A DNA stretch of 64,000 nucleotides from Rhodamnia argentea (Eukaryota > Streptophyta > Magnoliopsida > Myrtales > Myrtaceae): contig NC_063153.1 of the NCBI RefSeq assembly GCF_020921035.1, positions 10,974,001 through 11,038,000 of the forward strand, read 5' to 3'. The notes under the pieces are model-generated. The model worked only from the letters and a program-made list of their open reading frames with translations. It was not told the DNA's origin and ran no database searches. A program made the translations under genes and the position numbers. This document shows positions 24,101-36,312 of the stretch, piece by piece; within the stretch, counting starts at the first letter, position 1, and every line of letters begins with the position of its first letter.

Positions 24101-24480
24101 AAAAGGACTTTGACAAACGAGGATGAAACATACAATAAGACTTGTGTATTAGGAGGAGCTATTGTTGTCCGAGCCGTTTTGATCTAAGGAGACTTGCCGA
24201 ATTCAATTATTCAAAAGAATTTAGATAGATTGCATATCCCATCGATTCATCAAATATAAAGAATTTGATATTCAACTATCTATTTGTCCTTAATCTTTGG
24301 TCTTATTTCGGAAGCGTTGATTAATCGGCTCTTGAGAAGCATAGATTAGATGAGCAATTACGAAAAGTTTGTAACTTTAAATGCCCCGACTCCTGCATGT
24401 TGTGATTTATGTGTGGTAATTCTTTCGACGTTCGTATTGTTTTCACTTCAACTACATTTTAACAAGCGAGGTGCGGACAC
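21176..24480. other. Intergenic region between neprosin copy 2 and the GT14 gene
   Basis: The first few hundred bases should hold the neprosin copy 2 promoter. The longest open frame (21859-22299, +) has no recognisable family. About 22720-23180 (from TGTGACGATCC to GATGTCAACA) has the look of a decayed LTR, but I found no matching flanking duplication and no internal retroelement genes. A foldback repeat occupies about 23230-23870. Confidence 0.45.
23230..23870. repeat. Foldback repeat of degenerate 60-70-bp units
   Basis: The left half (about 23280-23560) repeats a degenerate unit built on AAATCCCAAACTAGT and TATGTGATAAATTTATC four or so times. The right half (about 23640-23860) carries the same units in reverse complement (GATAAATTTATTATAAATATACTAGTTTG). 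The whole can fold into a long imperfect hairpin. It encodes nothing and may be a small foldback transposon. Confidence 0.6.
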
Positions 24481-25233
24481 GTTTTGACACGACAGAATGT
24501 CTGACCATTCTTGTAATCAACAATCCGATCCTCCTCCTTGTAATCGTCTCCTTGACGCCATTAGCCCGATGAAGTATCAAGAAGCTGCCCCACCTCATCA
24601 ATCAACGAAAGTAAAGCGACCCGACAAAGCAAAGCTCTCGCGTTCATCCGTCGCTCGCGCTCCCCTGAGATTTGATTCCGCAGAACTGCGCAAAATCTCT
24701 TGAAGCCAAACTCAGAATCCGACATTAACGAGTCCGCAGTTTCGTCACCCACCCACAAACTCTCTCCGTCTCTCTACCTCGACTGCCATTCTGTTGTACT
24801 CTCTCTTTGTGGTGGAGACCAACCCCACTTTGCCTAACATCCTCGACTTCCTGTTGACCCAAAACCATGGCATCTGCGTGAGCACGGTGCTGCAAAGTTC
24901 TCTTCTTTCCGCTGAATACCGGATCATCGGCCCAGGTTTGATTCGCGAGCGTTGTAGTCGATTTTGGGCGATAAAATCTCATCTTGTTTAGTGCCCTTTT
25001 AAAATTCTTGTCTTCTTTGTCTAGGAAGGTGATTCTGGTGCGTTATTTGCGTAGTTGGATCTGTACTAGTGTCTGGTTAAAGAGAAAGCAGGGGTTTGTT
25101 CGTTAAAGTTGGAGAGACAGAGATTTATAGGACGATTATCCTAAAAGTGAATTCAATGGAGTTTCGCCGTTGCACGGGGTGTTTGTGGATCTGATATTTT
25201 GCTGAAGAATTTGGGTACAAGTGATTTGTAGAT

Positions 25234-28200
25234 ATGCAAGCAAGGGCAGTATTATCAGAGGAAGGCAAGGATCTTCCTGTGGCGAATCGGACGAACCAAA
25301 CGAAGGCTTTGCCTCTAAGATTGCTTCAGTTATTTGTGCCTTTTGTGTTGGTGTGTATTGCATTTTCAGTCATTAGTATATATACTGTTCGGCGGTTTGG
25401 GATTCAAAGCATGGTTACAAATGCTAAGTCCGGTTTTCAGCCGTGCTATGAAGAAGCCAATAGTTTAGACCGTTGGATCCGGCCTCCGTCGGATCTTCTC
25501 CACAATATGTCTGATAAGGAACTATTTTGGAGAGCAACCCTTGTTCCTAAAATCAAGAAGTATCCATTCAGAAGAGTTCCGAAGATTGCTTTCATGTTCT
25601 TGACCAAGGGGCCGTTGCCACTGGCTCCTCTTTGGGAGAGGTTCTTCAAGGGCCACGAGGGGCTTTATTCGATATATATCCATTCCCATCCATCATTCCA
25701 TGCCCACTTTCGTCCTTCGTCGGCATTTTACAAGAGGCAAATCCCAAGCCAGGTATGATTCTCCTCACATCTGGTTTCAGATATTTCAATTTTCGGTCTT
25801 CTTGGTAATTCAAATATATTGAGCTCAGCAGTTTCTTGGTCTGGGTCATTTTGGTTTGTGTTCCTTCTGGAGTGTTAATTTTTTCAGGTGAATGATGGTC
25901 TTGTGGAATTTCAGAACTTAAATCTATTTAGCAGGGCACAATCTCCTGTCAGTTAGTTTGAGGTTGAGGGCCTCGTTTGGGTGATAGCATACCACTGGTA
26001 GCAGCCATTAGCAAACATGACTAGGAAATATGATTTTGGGATACAAGTCAAGTGTCATGGCTATCTTCTATCTAACATCGCCATTGTTATCAAGTAATGT
26101 ACATGTAACATTTGTTGTCCTCTGGATTTGAACTTCATCTACTGGCTGGATAATACTTTGGTGAGGCCTTGTGGAATTTCAGAACTTAAATCTATTTAGC
26201 AGGGCACAATCTCCTGTCAGTTAGGTTGAGGTTGAGGGCCTCGTTTGGGTGATAGCATACCACTGGTAGCAGCCATTAGCAAACATGACTAGGAAATATG
26301 ATTTTGGGATACAAGTCAAGTATCATGGCTATCTTCTATCTAACATCGCCATTGTTATCAAGTAATGTACATGTAACATTTGTTGTCCTCTGGATTTGAA
26401 CTTCATCTACTGGCTGGATAATACTTTGGTGAGGCCTTGTGGAATTTCAGAACTTAAATCTATTTAGCAGGGCACAATCTCCTGTCAGTTAGGTTGAGGT
26501 TGAGGGCCTCGTTTGGGTGATAGCATACCACTGGTAGCAGCCATTAGCAAACATGACTAGGAAATATGATTTTGGGATACAAGTCAAGTATCATGGCTAT
26601 CTTCTATCTAACATCGCCATTGTTATCAAGTAATGTACATGTAACGTTTGTTGTCCTCTGGATTTGAACTTCATCTACTGGCTGGACAATACTTTGGTGA
26701 GGCCTGATGTACAGATAATCGGCGGAATGTTTGAACTGTAGTCGGCTACAGGCCACATGTGGAGTAGCTATATGGGATATTTGAGTAGGAATTTTGTTGG
26801 ACTGAGAATTGAATTGTGGGGTAAATATCTTCATGGCTATGGAGTATCTCACCTCTTATTCATTTAATATTGTTGTCTTTAAATCGTAAGATGAAGTGAG
26901 ATAGTTGGAATTGGTTTGGATTGATAGTTGTAGGTGGAGTCTTCTATGACTAGCTTTAGTGCCACGGTTAGAAATGGACAGGATAAAGTTTTCCATGGAA
27001 AATATTTGAAGAATATAGATGCTTGAAATTCAACTCGATGGAAGATTTGTCAGTCTGTTGAGTTCTGAGAGAGCCATGGCTCGCCCGTTATCTACATTAT
27101 GTGAACAATAGTTGCTGACCTGTCAATTGGGATTATTGCATGCTTCCATTGTTTGGATTGTTCAGTTTTAATTTGCTCCTTCTGGGAAATTTTTGCAGTA
27201 GACGGTATAGACTGGTTTTGTTCCTCTTTTTCTCATGCTTATAAGTTCATTTGCCGTTAGTGTTTTGGGAGTCTAAAGTGAGGATGACACTTGACGTTTG
27301 AATTATGGCAGGGCTACTTATTCTAGGTTGGGCATCCTTATTTAGAGGGCTTATGCACTGTATGATGTTTTTGAAAAGATACATACAAACTACAAAGATG
27401 TGCATTTTGGAGTATTTAAATTGGATGTAAATTCGGTACACAATATAAATGAAAAACGCATCTGTGAAGGAACATATTGTGCTGCATTTGATAGTTCCCT
27501 TGTGCTCTCTCTGCTTATATGTGAAGAGTTAGCATGGGCAGCAAAATAAATAATAGCTATTATCGATCATGCTTTTGTGGCTACGCTAATCTTCTCACGG
27601 GGTGCTTTTATGCTGTGCTGAGGGGACTGAGGACAGTTTTTTACGCTCACTTAGCTCATATTTCTTGCATAGCTGTTGTATTCAATCTAAGTTTCTCTGT
27701 TCTTTCTATCTTTTCATAGTTTGCTTCTTTGTTCTTTTGTCCTTCAGGTGTCTGAGTGGGGCAGGATGAGCATGTGCGATGCAGAGAAAAGACTCATTGC
27801 CAACGCATTGCTAGACATATCCAATGAGTGGTTCATTCTTCTTTCTGAATCATGCATTCCGCTGTATAATTTCAGCCTCATCTATCACTACATTATGAAG
27901 TCCAGATATAGCTTCATGGGTGCATTTGATGATCCCGGACCATATGGGAGAGGTCGATACAATGAGAATATGGCCCCCGAAGTGAACATTTCTCAATGGC
28001 GTAAAGGATCGCAATGGTTCGAAATCAATCGAAAGCTCGCTATAAACATCGTGGAGGATGCTACTTATTACCCGAAATTCGAGAGTTTCTGTAGGCCAGC
28101 ATGTTATGTCGACGAGCACTATTTCCCAACGATGCTGACCATCCGAGCAGGAAATCTCTTGGCCAACAGAAGTATAACGTGGGTGGACTGGTCCAGAGGC

Positions 28201-28386
28201 GGCGCTCACCCCGCCACGTTTGGAAAGTCTGATATTAGAGAAGAATTTTTGCAGAAAATAAACAAGAACCATCGCTGCACCTACAATGGCCGAAACTCTT
28301 CAATGTGTTTTCTTTTCGCGAGAAAGTTCGCTCCGAGTGCATTGTTTCCTCTCCTAGAGTTAGCTCCGAAGGTCCTCGGCTATTAA
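25234..28386 (+). CDS. GT14-family (core-2/I-branching, DUF266) glycosyltransferase
   Basis: Two exons (25234-25752 and 27748-28386) joined in phase 0 encode 385 residues, normal for this plant family. The protein is a type II Golgi membrane protein: a short cytosolic tail, one signal anchor at about residues 28-52 (LLQLFVPFVLVCIAFSVIS), then a luminal catalytic domain. Family blocks are well kept: KIAFMFLTKGPLPLAPLWERF, SEWGRMSMCDAEKRLIANAL, NEWFILLSESCIPLYNF, SFMGAFDDPGPYGRGRY, and WRKGSQWFEINRKLA. They continue with CYVDEHYFPTML, WVDWSRGGAHPATFG and CFLFARKFAPSAL. GT14 members such as the AtGlcAT14 group transfer glucuronic acid to arabinogalactan glycans; the substrate of this subgroup is not established. 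The 2-kb intron contains a triplicated unit. A 5' leader upstream of 25234 is likely, with possible UTR introns. Confidence 0.95.
25898..26703. repeat. Three tandem copies of a 268-bp unit in the GT14 intron
   Basis: The unit begins near GGTCTTGTGGAATTTCAG. Copies start at about 25898, 26166 and 26434, so the period is exactly 268 bp. The copies differ by only a few bases (for example AAGTGTC against AAGTATC, and AACATTT against AACGTTT). The close identity points to recent unequal crossing-over or replication slippage. No open frame is shared. Confidence 0.9.
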
Positions 28387-30880
28387 TAGATGCCGGACCG
28401 AACAAGGGAAGCATTTCGAAGTTTCCTTTATACATTCTCTGTGTTGGGTGGTGCTCGAAACTGTCCGGGTCCCTTAACCATTTCTCATTCGCTTTCATCC
28501 TTTGTACACGAGGCATAATGAGAGGCACCACCCAGGCGACATATTCTTGATGTACAGAGAGTAGAAGCTAGCTTGTAGTTTTAGCTTCATATCGAGATTT
28601 ATGCTAAAAATCGGGAGTTTTTGTTTCGAGAATTGTGTCTTCTGCACCACCCTGCTTCTGCAGGTATTGAGTCATATGTTCTGTTATCAACAGTTGGAGA
28701 GATTTGAAAACTTTGGATGTGATTTTAGCTGTCGCTGTCCGGTTTCGATGTGTTTGTGGAAGAGCAAACGGCATCTACAACTCTCGGGCATTCGATTCAT
28801 TTTGTCGATGTTAGGCCGGCTGATTTAGTTCTTGCTCAGATTATTCAGGCAGAAAGCATATATATATCTTCTCCATTCTCGCGAAATGTTTTTGAGGGAA
28901 ACTGGGGGAGTGCCCAATTCCATATTGCCTCTCGAGAATGTATGAAACATGAAGCAGAAACACCCCAAGTCCCACTACCAAGAAGGGGGCATGGCCATCA
29001 AATCCTGTCATGCTTCCATCTGCAGGACTCTGTACACAGAAAAAAAAGCATGAAGGGCAGAGGAATGGGCCAAAAAGCTTCCTGGATTGAGCACTATGCT
29101 TGGCACAGAGCAGATGAACAGAATAAAACCAAATGAGGCACCATCATACTCAATTCGATTTAAACCCAAGTGGGCATGTGCCTGTTCTGGTAAGGCTGAA
29201 GAGGAGAAGCACCGTACACATGCATATGATGATGGAATGATTCTGTTTTGAGGAAACACTAATCATTCACCACATCTTTCTTTCTTTTTTTGTGCCTTGA
29301 TGCCTATTCTGCACTCATACAGCTGTGCCTAGTCTGCAAAATCTCACCCACCAAAGAATGTCACACTTCCATAATGATTGCCAAAAAAAAAAAAAAAATG
29401 GGAGAATAGAATCTTCAGCAATGTGGGTCCATGATTGGACCACCCCAACCAAAAAAGAATTTTGTGTTAGAGAGAGAGAGAATATGAAAATGGGCATTTG
29501 CCATTGCTGTCACTTCTCAGTAGTTCCTTGTGTTGTGCATCACCATGAGTTTGGGTGAAGTAAAATTAAAATTTTGCTTCTTTTTGGGTCCTCAACTACA
29601 TGGTTTTGACCCCCAAAAAAAAAAAAAAAAAAAAACCTACATGGTTTTCGTAAAATCTGACCTCAGATGCTTTCTTGCTTTTTAGTCCCCTGATTCACAT
29701 CCTTGCTCCGTGAAATCCGGAAGGAAAGGAAAACTATTTCCTTGGCATATCCATTCTTTTTGACTAAACTGATGACATTAAGAAAGATATAAACTTGCAT
29801 TTGTGCGACAATAAATGCTCATCGATCCGGTGCGAAACAAACCAGTGAAGAAAGGAAGTAAATAAGCCGAATTCGAACACATCTTCAATCTCAAATCCTA
29901 ATTGCACCAAATTAAGAAGATCAGTCTTATTAATTGATGTGTGGAAAGAATCTTACTGAATACGCAGTGTGATATATGCAAGAAATATTTTTATCCTAAA
30001 GATCAATTCCGTTCAGTAAGATTAGCTCTTTAGAATGCGTATGCACGCGATAACAACTCGCTTTACTTTGTTTTTAGGTTTTGTTGCATCAACGTTAAGT
30101 TTAGTCATCTGATCATACAATCCGACCGCGACCCCGAGACGACTCGGCGAAGGTTCTGGAAACGGAGCGCACACGGGTCTCCTCTAGCATATCGGATCTG
30201 ACCATACACCTGTCGGGAAGAATAAAAGAGGGACCGGGATCCGTGGACACGTGTCGATCTCTTGTTGGTTGGCTGCTGGGCCGCACAGATCGATGCATGT
30301 GGGTCCCTCCGCCTAAGGCATCTTCGCTGTACTTATGGCAACACGATCGCGTGTGTTTTCGCACAACGGGGGGAGATGGCCACCTATCCTTTTCTTTTCC
30401 CCGAACGAGCCCCGCTCGACGGGATCCACGGTGCCCTCCACGCGCTTATGATCAACGAGTTGGCACGTGACAGATGGCACCGTGGGAAGTGGCGCGTGAG
30501 CCTGGTTGGGTTAAACCCCCGACGAAACCGCGAAGGACCAGTCGCTTTCACAAAATAAATCTGAACCGTCAAACTGGGGAACGACGTCGCTCAACCACCA
30601 CGACGATCGAAATTCATTCGATTCCCATTGCAAATGACTTTGCCTTCCCCTCTCCTTCCCCCTCCGACCACGCCATAGACGACGACCTCCGCCTGTCGTT
30701 TTAACCGCCTTTCCGCCGAGACATCCTCATCTCAAAACGACAAAACGAGAGTCGCGTTTTCTTTGGAAAATCCCCGCGGGCCCCCCACCAGCAGAAAACA
30801 CAGCTGTTGCACCAACAAAATCGCCAGCTGTGCACCCGGGCAGCTGCCCGTTCTGCCCGCCCACAACTGCACACCCTCTC
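28387..30880. other. Intergenic region between the GT14 and arabinogalactan-peptide genes
   Basis: The first part holds the GT14 3' UTR. The rest is unannotated sequence with poly-A runs near 29383 and 29613 and short open frames without family resemblance. The 800 bp before the arabinogalactan gene contain two CACGTG cores (30248-30253 and 30464-30469). Confidence 0.45.
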
Positions 30881-30882
30881 TC

Positions 30883-30888
30883 TATATA
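30883..30888 (+). promoter_or_regulatory. TATA box of the arabinogalactan-peptide gene
   Basis: CTCTCTATATACATTC lies about 140 bp before the start codon, within a CT-rich stretch typical of plant core promoters. Transcription would start near 30915. Confidence 0.6.
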
Positions 30889-31022
30889 CATTCGCACTCT
30901 GCTCCACCACCTTTTTGTGCTGCTCTCGCTTCGCTCTCGAAACCCTAGTGTGCTCGCTCTCAAGCTCTCCTCGCCCTCTCCCGCAACCTCTGAAAGACCT
31001 GCAAAAGCTCCAGATCGTGGCA

Positions 31023-31217
31023 ATGGCGGCCGTGAAGTTCGCGAACGTGGCCTTGGTGGCCCTCGTCTTCGCCGTCATGGCGGTCGCTGCAACCGCCCAA
31101 GTCGAGGCCCCGGCTCCCAGCCCCGCCAACCCGGCGAGCGCCGTCACCCCGTCGGTCCTCTCCGCCGGTGTGGCGGCCGTGGCGGCTCTCGTGTTCGGAT
31201 CCGCGCTCAGGATCTGA
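31023..31217 (+). CDS. Arabinogalactan peptide (short GPI-anchored AGP)
   Basis: A single exon encodes 64 residues with the three-part plan of AG peptides. Residues 1-25 are a signal peptide ending AVAATA. About a dozen mature residues follow, QVEAPAPSPANPAS, with Ala-Pro and Ser-Pro pairs that in this family are hydroxylated and carry arabinogalactan. The C-terminal hydrophobic tail (VLSAGVAAVAALVFG) fits a GPI-attachment signal, with cleavage probably near residues 38-40. The mature product would be a heavily glycosylated peptide on the outer plasma membrane. The frame stays open upstream, but this ATG (AATGGCGGC context) gives the signal peptide directly and follows a 5' leader downstream of a TATA box. 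The coding sequence is strongly GC-rich. Confidence 0.9.
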   Translation: MAAVKFANVALVALVFAVMAVAATAQVEAPAPSPANPASAVTPSVLSAGVAAVAALVFGSALRI

Positions 31218-33443
31218 AGGCGACGCCGAGCTTCGGAGGTCTGTCCATGGGGGAGAAGATTTTTTAGTTTCCGCTATCGCACTCTATTAGTGGACATAGG
31301 CATGTTAGGATGAGATTCTGCGCTTCTGATGTGGTTTTCCTAGGCGACTTTTTTGGTGGTGGATCTGCGAGCTCTGCTCGTCTTCTTCGCTGTGTGTTTT
31401 GTCTGGTTTGCGATACATTTGGGTACATAGCTTCGAGTTAGAGAGTCAGTCTGGTATCATCTATTGCTTTTCGATGTACCTCGACATATATACTTTTTAT
31501 ATATAAATAACAGATTCGTTTTATTAGCTTCGTCTCTTCCCTTCCTTATCACCGGTGTTTGATCGTCGCCAATGTCGCCGACCTTCTCGTCTCTTACTTC
31601 GGCGGTTGAGGCATTGACTATGACTCTCAACGCTTCGTGTGCGAAAATGGAGAATTTGAAGGAAAGCGATTGTTGACTTGTTTGTTAACCGCTAAGGAGG
31701 CTCATGATGACAGTAATCCTAATTATCACGGCAAATAATGGTGGGGTGATCATGTGGCAGGCAGCTATCTTCTGTCTTGTCGTGATTGCTGTTGGGGGGT
31801 GTGATCTCGTCGCATACGGATCGTACCGTTCGACGCTGATCGGACGGCCCAGATCGAGTCATGCGAGAATTACCATCGTTTGAAAGTGGTGTGAAAAGAT
31901 TCAAGGAGAGTAAAATGTTTCGATGCAAAATGGGTTCGAGATTGCCATGCGATTAAAGTCGTGTTTGTTGAGGACCGACGACCGAGTTGGAACATCGTGG
32001 CGGGTCTGGATCACGAGGTGGACCGTGTCGGGAAAGGTAAGGAATGGGGAAGGGCTCCGTCTTTGGCGTGGGATTAAAGCATATATTGACGGACCGCGAT
32101 TTGCGTTACTTGGGAAAGCTCGAGATTCCCCAATTAGTGCGGCAGTTTGTAAAACGAAGAAGAAGACGAATCAAAAGGTAAAAGCTGACGTTTCGAGTCA
32201 CGATTCCACTCGGGGGTTTGCCTTCCTTTCTCCATGACCTCTTTTCCTTCTTTTTGCCAAAAAAATCGACCCAAGTAGACGCGAAGTTGACGGCCTCTTT
32301 GCCTTTTCGTCTCTTTTCCTTGGGTGAATAGAAGCTTTGTTGGGGGGCAAACGCAAGTTGATGATGATGACGATGACGATGATGATTCGCGAAGCTGACA
32401 CGGCAACGCCTCAGCTGCTGCTGATTCACCACCCCGAGAACATCGATTATTCTTTTTCGTTTTTTTTTAACAGTTGTTGAGACCAGCGGGTCCCACGACC
32501 AATCTTGTAACCCATCACCACCTGTCCAAGGTATTTCAAAGACAATATGATCTGGTCATGGGCTAGGAGTGATTCTTGACATCTTGCCTTGGCCACCCTA
32601 AAACACTCGGGTCAAATCCCTAACGTGTGAAGCATTCATTAGGTTAAGGATTTTAAAAGAGGAGAGAATAAATATCTGCAGATGATTTGGCGAGAGTGGT
32701 AGGTCCCATGGGACGTCAATGGCGATGTGCAGCGCAAGTTAACGATGTTAGGTCTGAGATTTGGAAGGGAAGAGAGAGAGAGAGAGAGAGAGAAGCTTGT
32801 GGAGGGAGAGGAACACACTGTGAAGCTGAAGGGGGTCAAAAAAGTGGGACAGCTTCAACTCAGGATGGATGACAAATATTTCGAGTTCTCCGTTAAAGGC
32901 ATACTTCGTTTGGAAACGTAACCCTTCCCAATTCGACGTGTGTTGCTTGCTCCATGGCGTGCGGTTATTTCGCTTAATCTTGACATCGAAATGGACTGTA
33001 AAAAATCTTCATCAGATGAAAAGATTAAAGAAAGAGCAGAGTAGAGCAGGGGACCTCTTCCGAAATATCTTTGAGAGCACGACACATCGACTAAAGATGA
33101 ATTCAATAATCAGAACTTGAGAACTTAGCTTCCATTGAATGATCCACCAAGAACATCAAATCTCGTTCAAGACGATGAATATTGGATGATGGGATCCTTT
33201 AAGCGCCTTCAACTCTTGGAAAATTGCGAATGCATGAATGGATTGGATTGTAAAGTCCCGACTCTCCCAACTCCTACTCCCTCTTCTCTTGCTCATCCAC
33301 CCGACCCTTTAGTCTTCTTCCTTTTTTTTGGGGTTAGAAAACTCTTAAGTCTTTAAGAATGCTAATTTTAAGATTGCCCTTCTCCGACTTTGGCCCGCAT
33401 CGCTTTTCCGTAACCTTGCAATCTCGTGATTGACATTTACATT

Positions 33444-33485
<42 letters not shown>

Positions 33486-33671
33486 GTTGTACATGGGAAA
33501 GATGAATAAATTTCATTCTTTCTCCCAAGTGAGAACGGACGCAGATACAGAGTCCTTTTTTTTTTAACTTTTTCCCTTTAACTCTTTTTTTTTTTTTTTT
33601 AGGGGACAGAGTACAAAGAGCTCTCAAAATCTCATCATCTCCGATGAAGCTATCAAACCCCCCCAAACTCT
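31218..33671. other. Intergenic region between the AGP and DUF1639 genes
   Basis: The AGP 3' UTR comes first. GA tracts lie at about 32770-32793 and 33449-33482. The short open frames show no recognisable protein, and no tRNA-like or retroelement sequence was found. Confidence 0.45.
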
Positions 33672-36269
33672 TCATTCGGAATCAGAGTCCATGTTGCCCA
33701 TAGCCTTCAATCCTCTCGGTCTCTACATCATCACACACACAAATCAGTATTGTCCCTCTCGTTAACGGTCGTGCCTAATGACCAATTAAAAAGAACATTT
33801 ACATTTCCTAATACACTGGCCGTAATTGACGCTTTCGACGATTAAAGCTATTCCAATATCAGCTTATATTGAACAAGTGCCTCAAAGTGCACTTACTAGC
33901 ATGGCCATTCTATCATCGTGGACCCTATAAAATTAAAGGACCAGCATGGTGCATAATTTAGTTTTGATCGAAGTTCAAGTGACTTTCAAAGAGGTAACTA
34001 TTTTTTTTTTTGCCTTACTCTCAGATTCGAAATTTGAAGACAATAATTAAATAGGGGCTACGAATTCATATCTAGAAGAAATAAGTGAAGCGAATGAAGT
34101 ACCTTCTTGGATATCTTCTTCTCCCGGACCTCATACCGCTCTAGGGTCAAGTCACACAACCACGCCCCAGGGCTTACCAACTGCATACAGCAAAATGCAC
34201 CGACTTGTTCAAATTCACGAAACCTCGATTTGTTAAACCAAAAGGTATTTAATATGTTGACCCAAAAAATCTATAAATTCAGATCTCCCCAGACAAAGCG
34301 AAGGAATCAGCGAAAACCACGAAAAACACGCTCAAGGACCGTGTGATGCCAAGACAACGTTGACAAACAACAACCCCCCACCCCCAAAAAAAAAAAATGA
34401 GGGAATGAGATTAGGGCGTTTTTGACTACTCATGCGGGCATTCTTCCTCTTCCTTGAAGTTTACCCGAGGGCCGACGTGGAAGGACAAGACACGCGGCCC
34501 ACACATCTCATAAGAGGTTTGCCCCACATTGAGGAGCCAACCTCCGAACATCCTCATCGTTTCCCTGCTCATCTTTTCCGAGCTCGAGCTATAGCACAAT
34601 CATCAACTCACAAAGTAGTGTAGCTCGGGCCAGCTAGCCTGGTCTCTAAAAGACCAGATGGGCCGCTACAGCCCAGTCCACCACTGACCACTCCAATTTG
34701 GACCTAACACCCTATTTACATCATCATCACCATCATCATTTATCATAATCAAGAACCTAATCTAAACCTTAACGCCGAAGCTTACCGTCCCTTTATTGGG
34801 ACAAAACACACCGGGTCACGCCCTTTCGGGGCCCCGACCCAGCATTCGTTATCACGTCCACGCATCGACCGACAAGTGTGCGTTCGTTTCCCAACTCGAT
34901 TTGTCCTTTTGCACGCTTTCTCCCCAACAACAACAAAAGCAGAGGACCCCACTCCCCCCCTCAATTACCCTAAAATCACAAAAAGCATAAATCTCGGGTC
35001 CCACCACACGAGCCCCCTCCCTCGACCTCCATCGTCTCTCACCTCCCGTCATTTTAATTAAGTAACAGTAAAAGAAAAAGATATTAAATTACATTATCTT
35101 TCAATTATTTTTCAGCTACGGCTGCAACTAATACCAATTAAGCCGCCACTGGCGATTTTTTGTTTTTTCCAAAGCCATTTCAGATCGTGATATTCTTTTT
35201 TTAAAAAAATTCTCAACTGGGTTCGACCGGAATTGATCGAGATTGATGGGAATTGACAATACGAATAAAGAAACAGAGTGACGAATTGAAGTTCCGGGGG
35301 AGAGGGCGAGAGAAACGAGACGGAGATCTTACATTGACGGTGCGCTGGACCATCTTGGCCCTCTTCTTGGGTCTCTGAGGCAGCTTGGACCCTTTGAAGA
35401 TGATGAAGTCCTCCTCCTTTTCCTTGTTCGTCAGGGCGATCACGAACTTAGGCGGCCAGACCGGGGGCGGCGCCACCGCCGCGTCCCCGCTCCCGGACGA
35501 CGACCCGCCCTTCTTGCTGTCGTGGGCGGTCTCGGACGACGCGGCCGATTTGTTATTGCTCTCATTGTGGTGGTGGTGGTGGTGGCTGTTGCTGATCAGG
35601 TGGTGATGGTGATTGCTGTGGAGGGGGTGGGGGTGGTTGGTGCCTTTCTTATCGTGCGCACCCCTGTCCGGCGAAGAGAAACCCCTGAGACCGCCGTTGC
35701 TGTGCCCTCGCATCGCACTCGAATTCTCCGAGTTCCTGGAGAAACCAAACGGAAACCCGCTTATCATAAAGCCACACAAGCAAAGCAATCGCAGAGGCCA
35801 CACAACATTAATGACACACACACACGCACCCAAAACACTCTGCACCAAAAAGCAGCATAGAGCATACCCCAAGTCGAAAAATCTGAACCTTCCCGAAAAA
35901 GAGATTCAAAAAAAAAAGAGACATTTTTCGATCTGGGTAATTACCGAAATTACGGAAATGACCAAGGGTCCGTCCGATCTTTCAGATCGGTGGGGGGTGG
36001 GGAGGGGGGACAGGCTCCCGAGAGGCTTTGCGTGAGAATCGGAGCAAGGGGGGGGCGTGGGTTCTCGATTTTGGCCTTAAGCTGCAGCAGGAGACGACTT
36101 TGAAGATGTGTTTTTGCTTTTTTTCCTTTGAAGGACTGCGGAAACGTTCGGATTTTACTTTTTTCTGTTGAACGGGAAAGATATTTGGAGTGGTGCTTTG
36201 AGCTGTGATTCTCTGTAGCTATCTACGTGCGCATAATGCTTCTTCTTCTTCTTTTGCTTTTCTTTTTTC

Positions 36270-36312
<43 letters not shown>

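Noticed and set aside
30807..31022. N-terminal extension of the arabinogalactan peptide
   Set aside because: The frame is open upstream, but it would bury the signal peptide and overlap the TATA box and leader. The inner ATG gives the family's exact layout.
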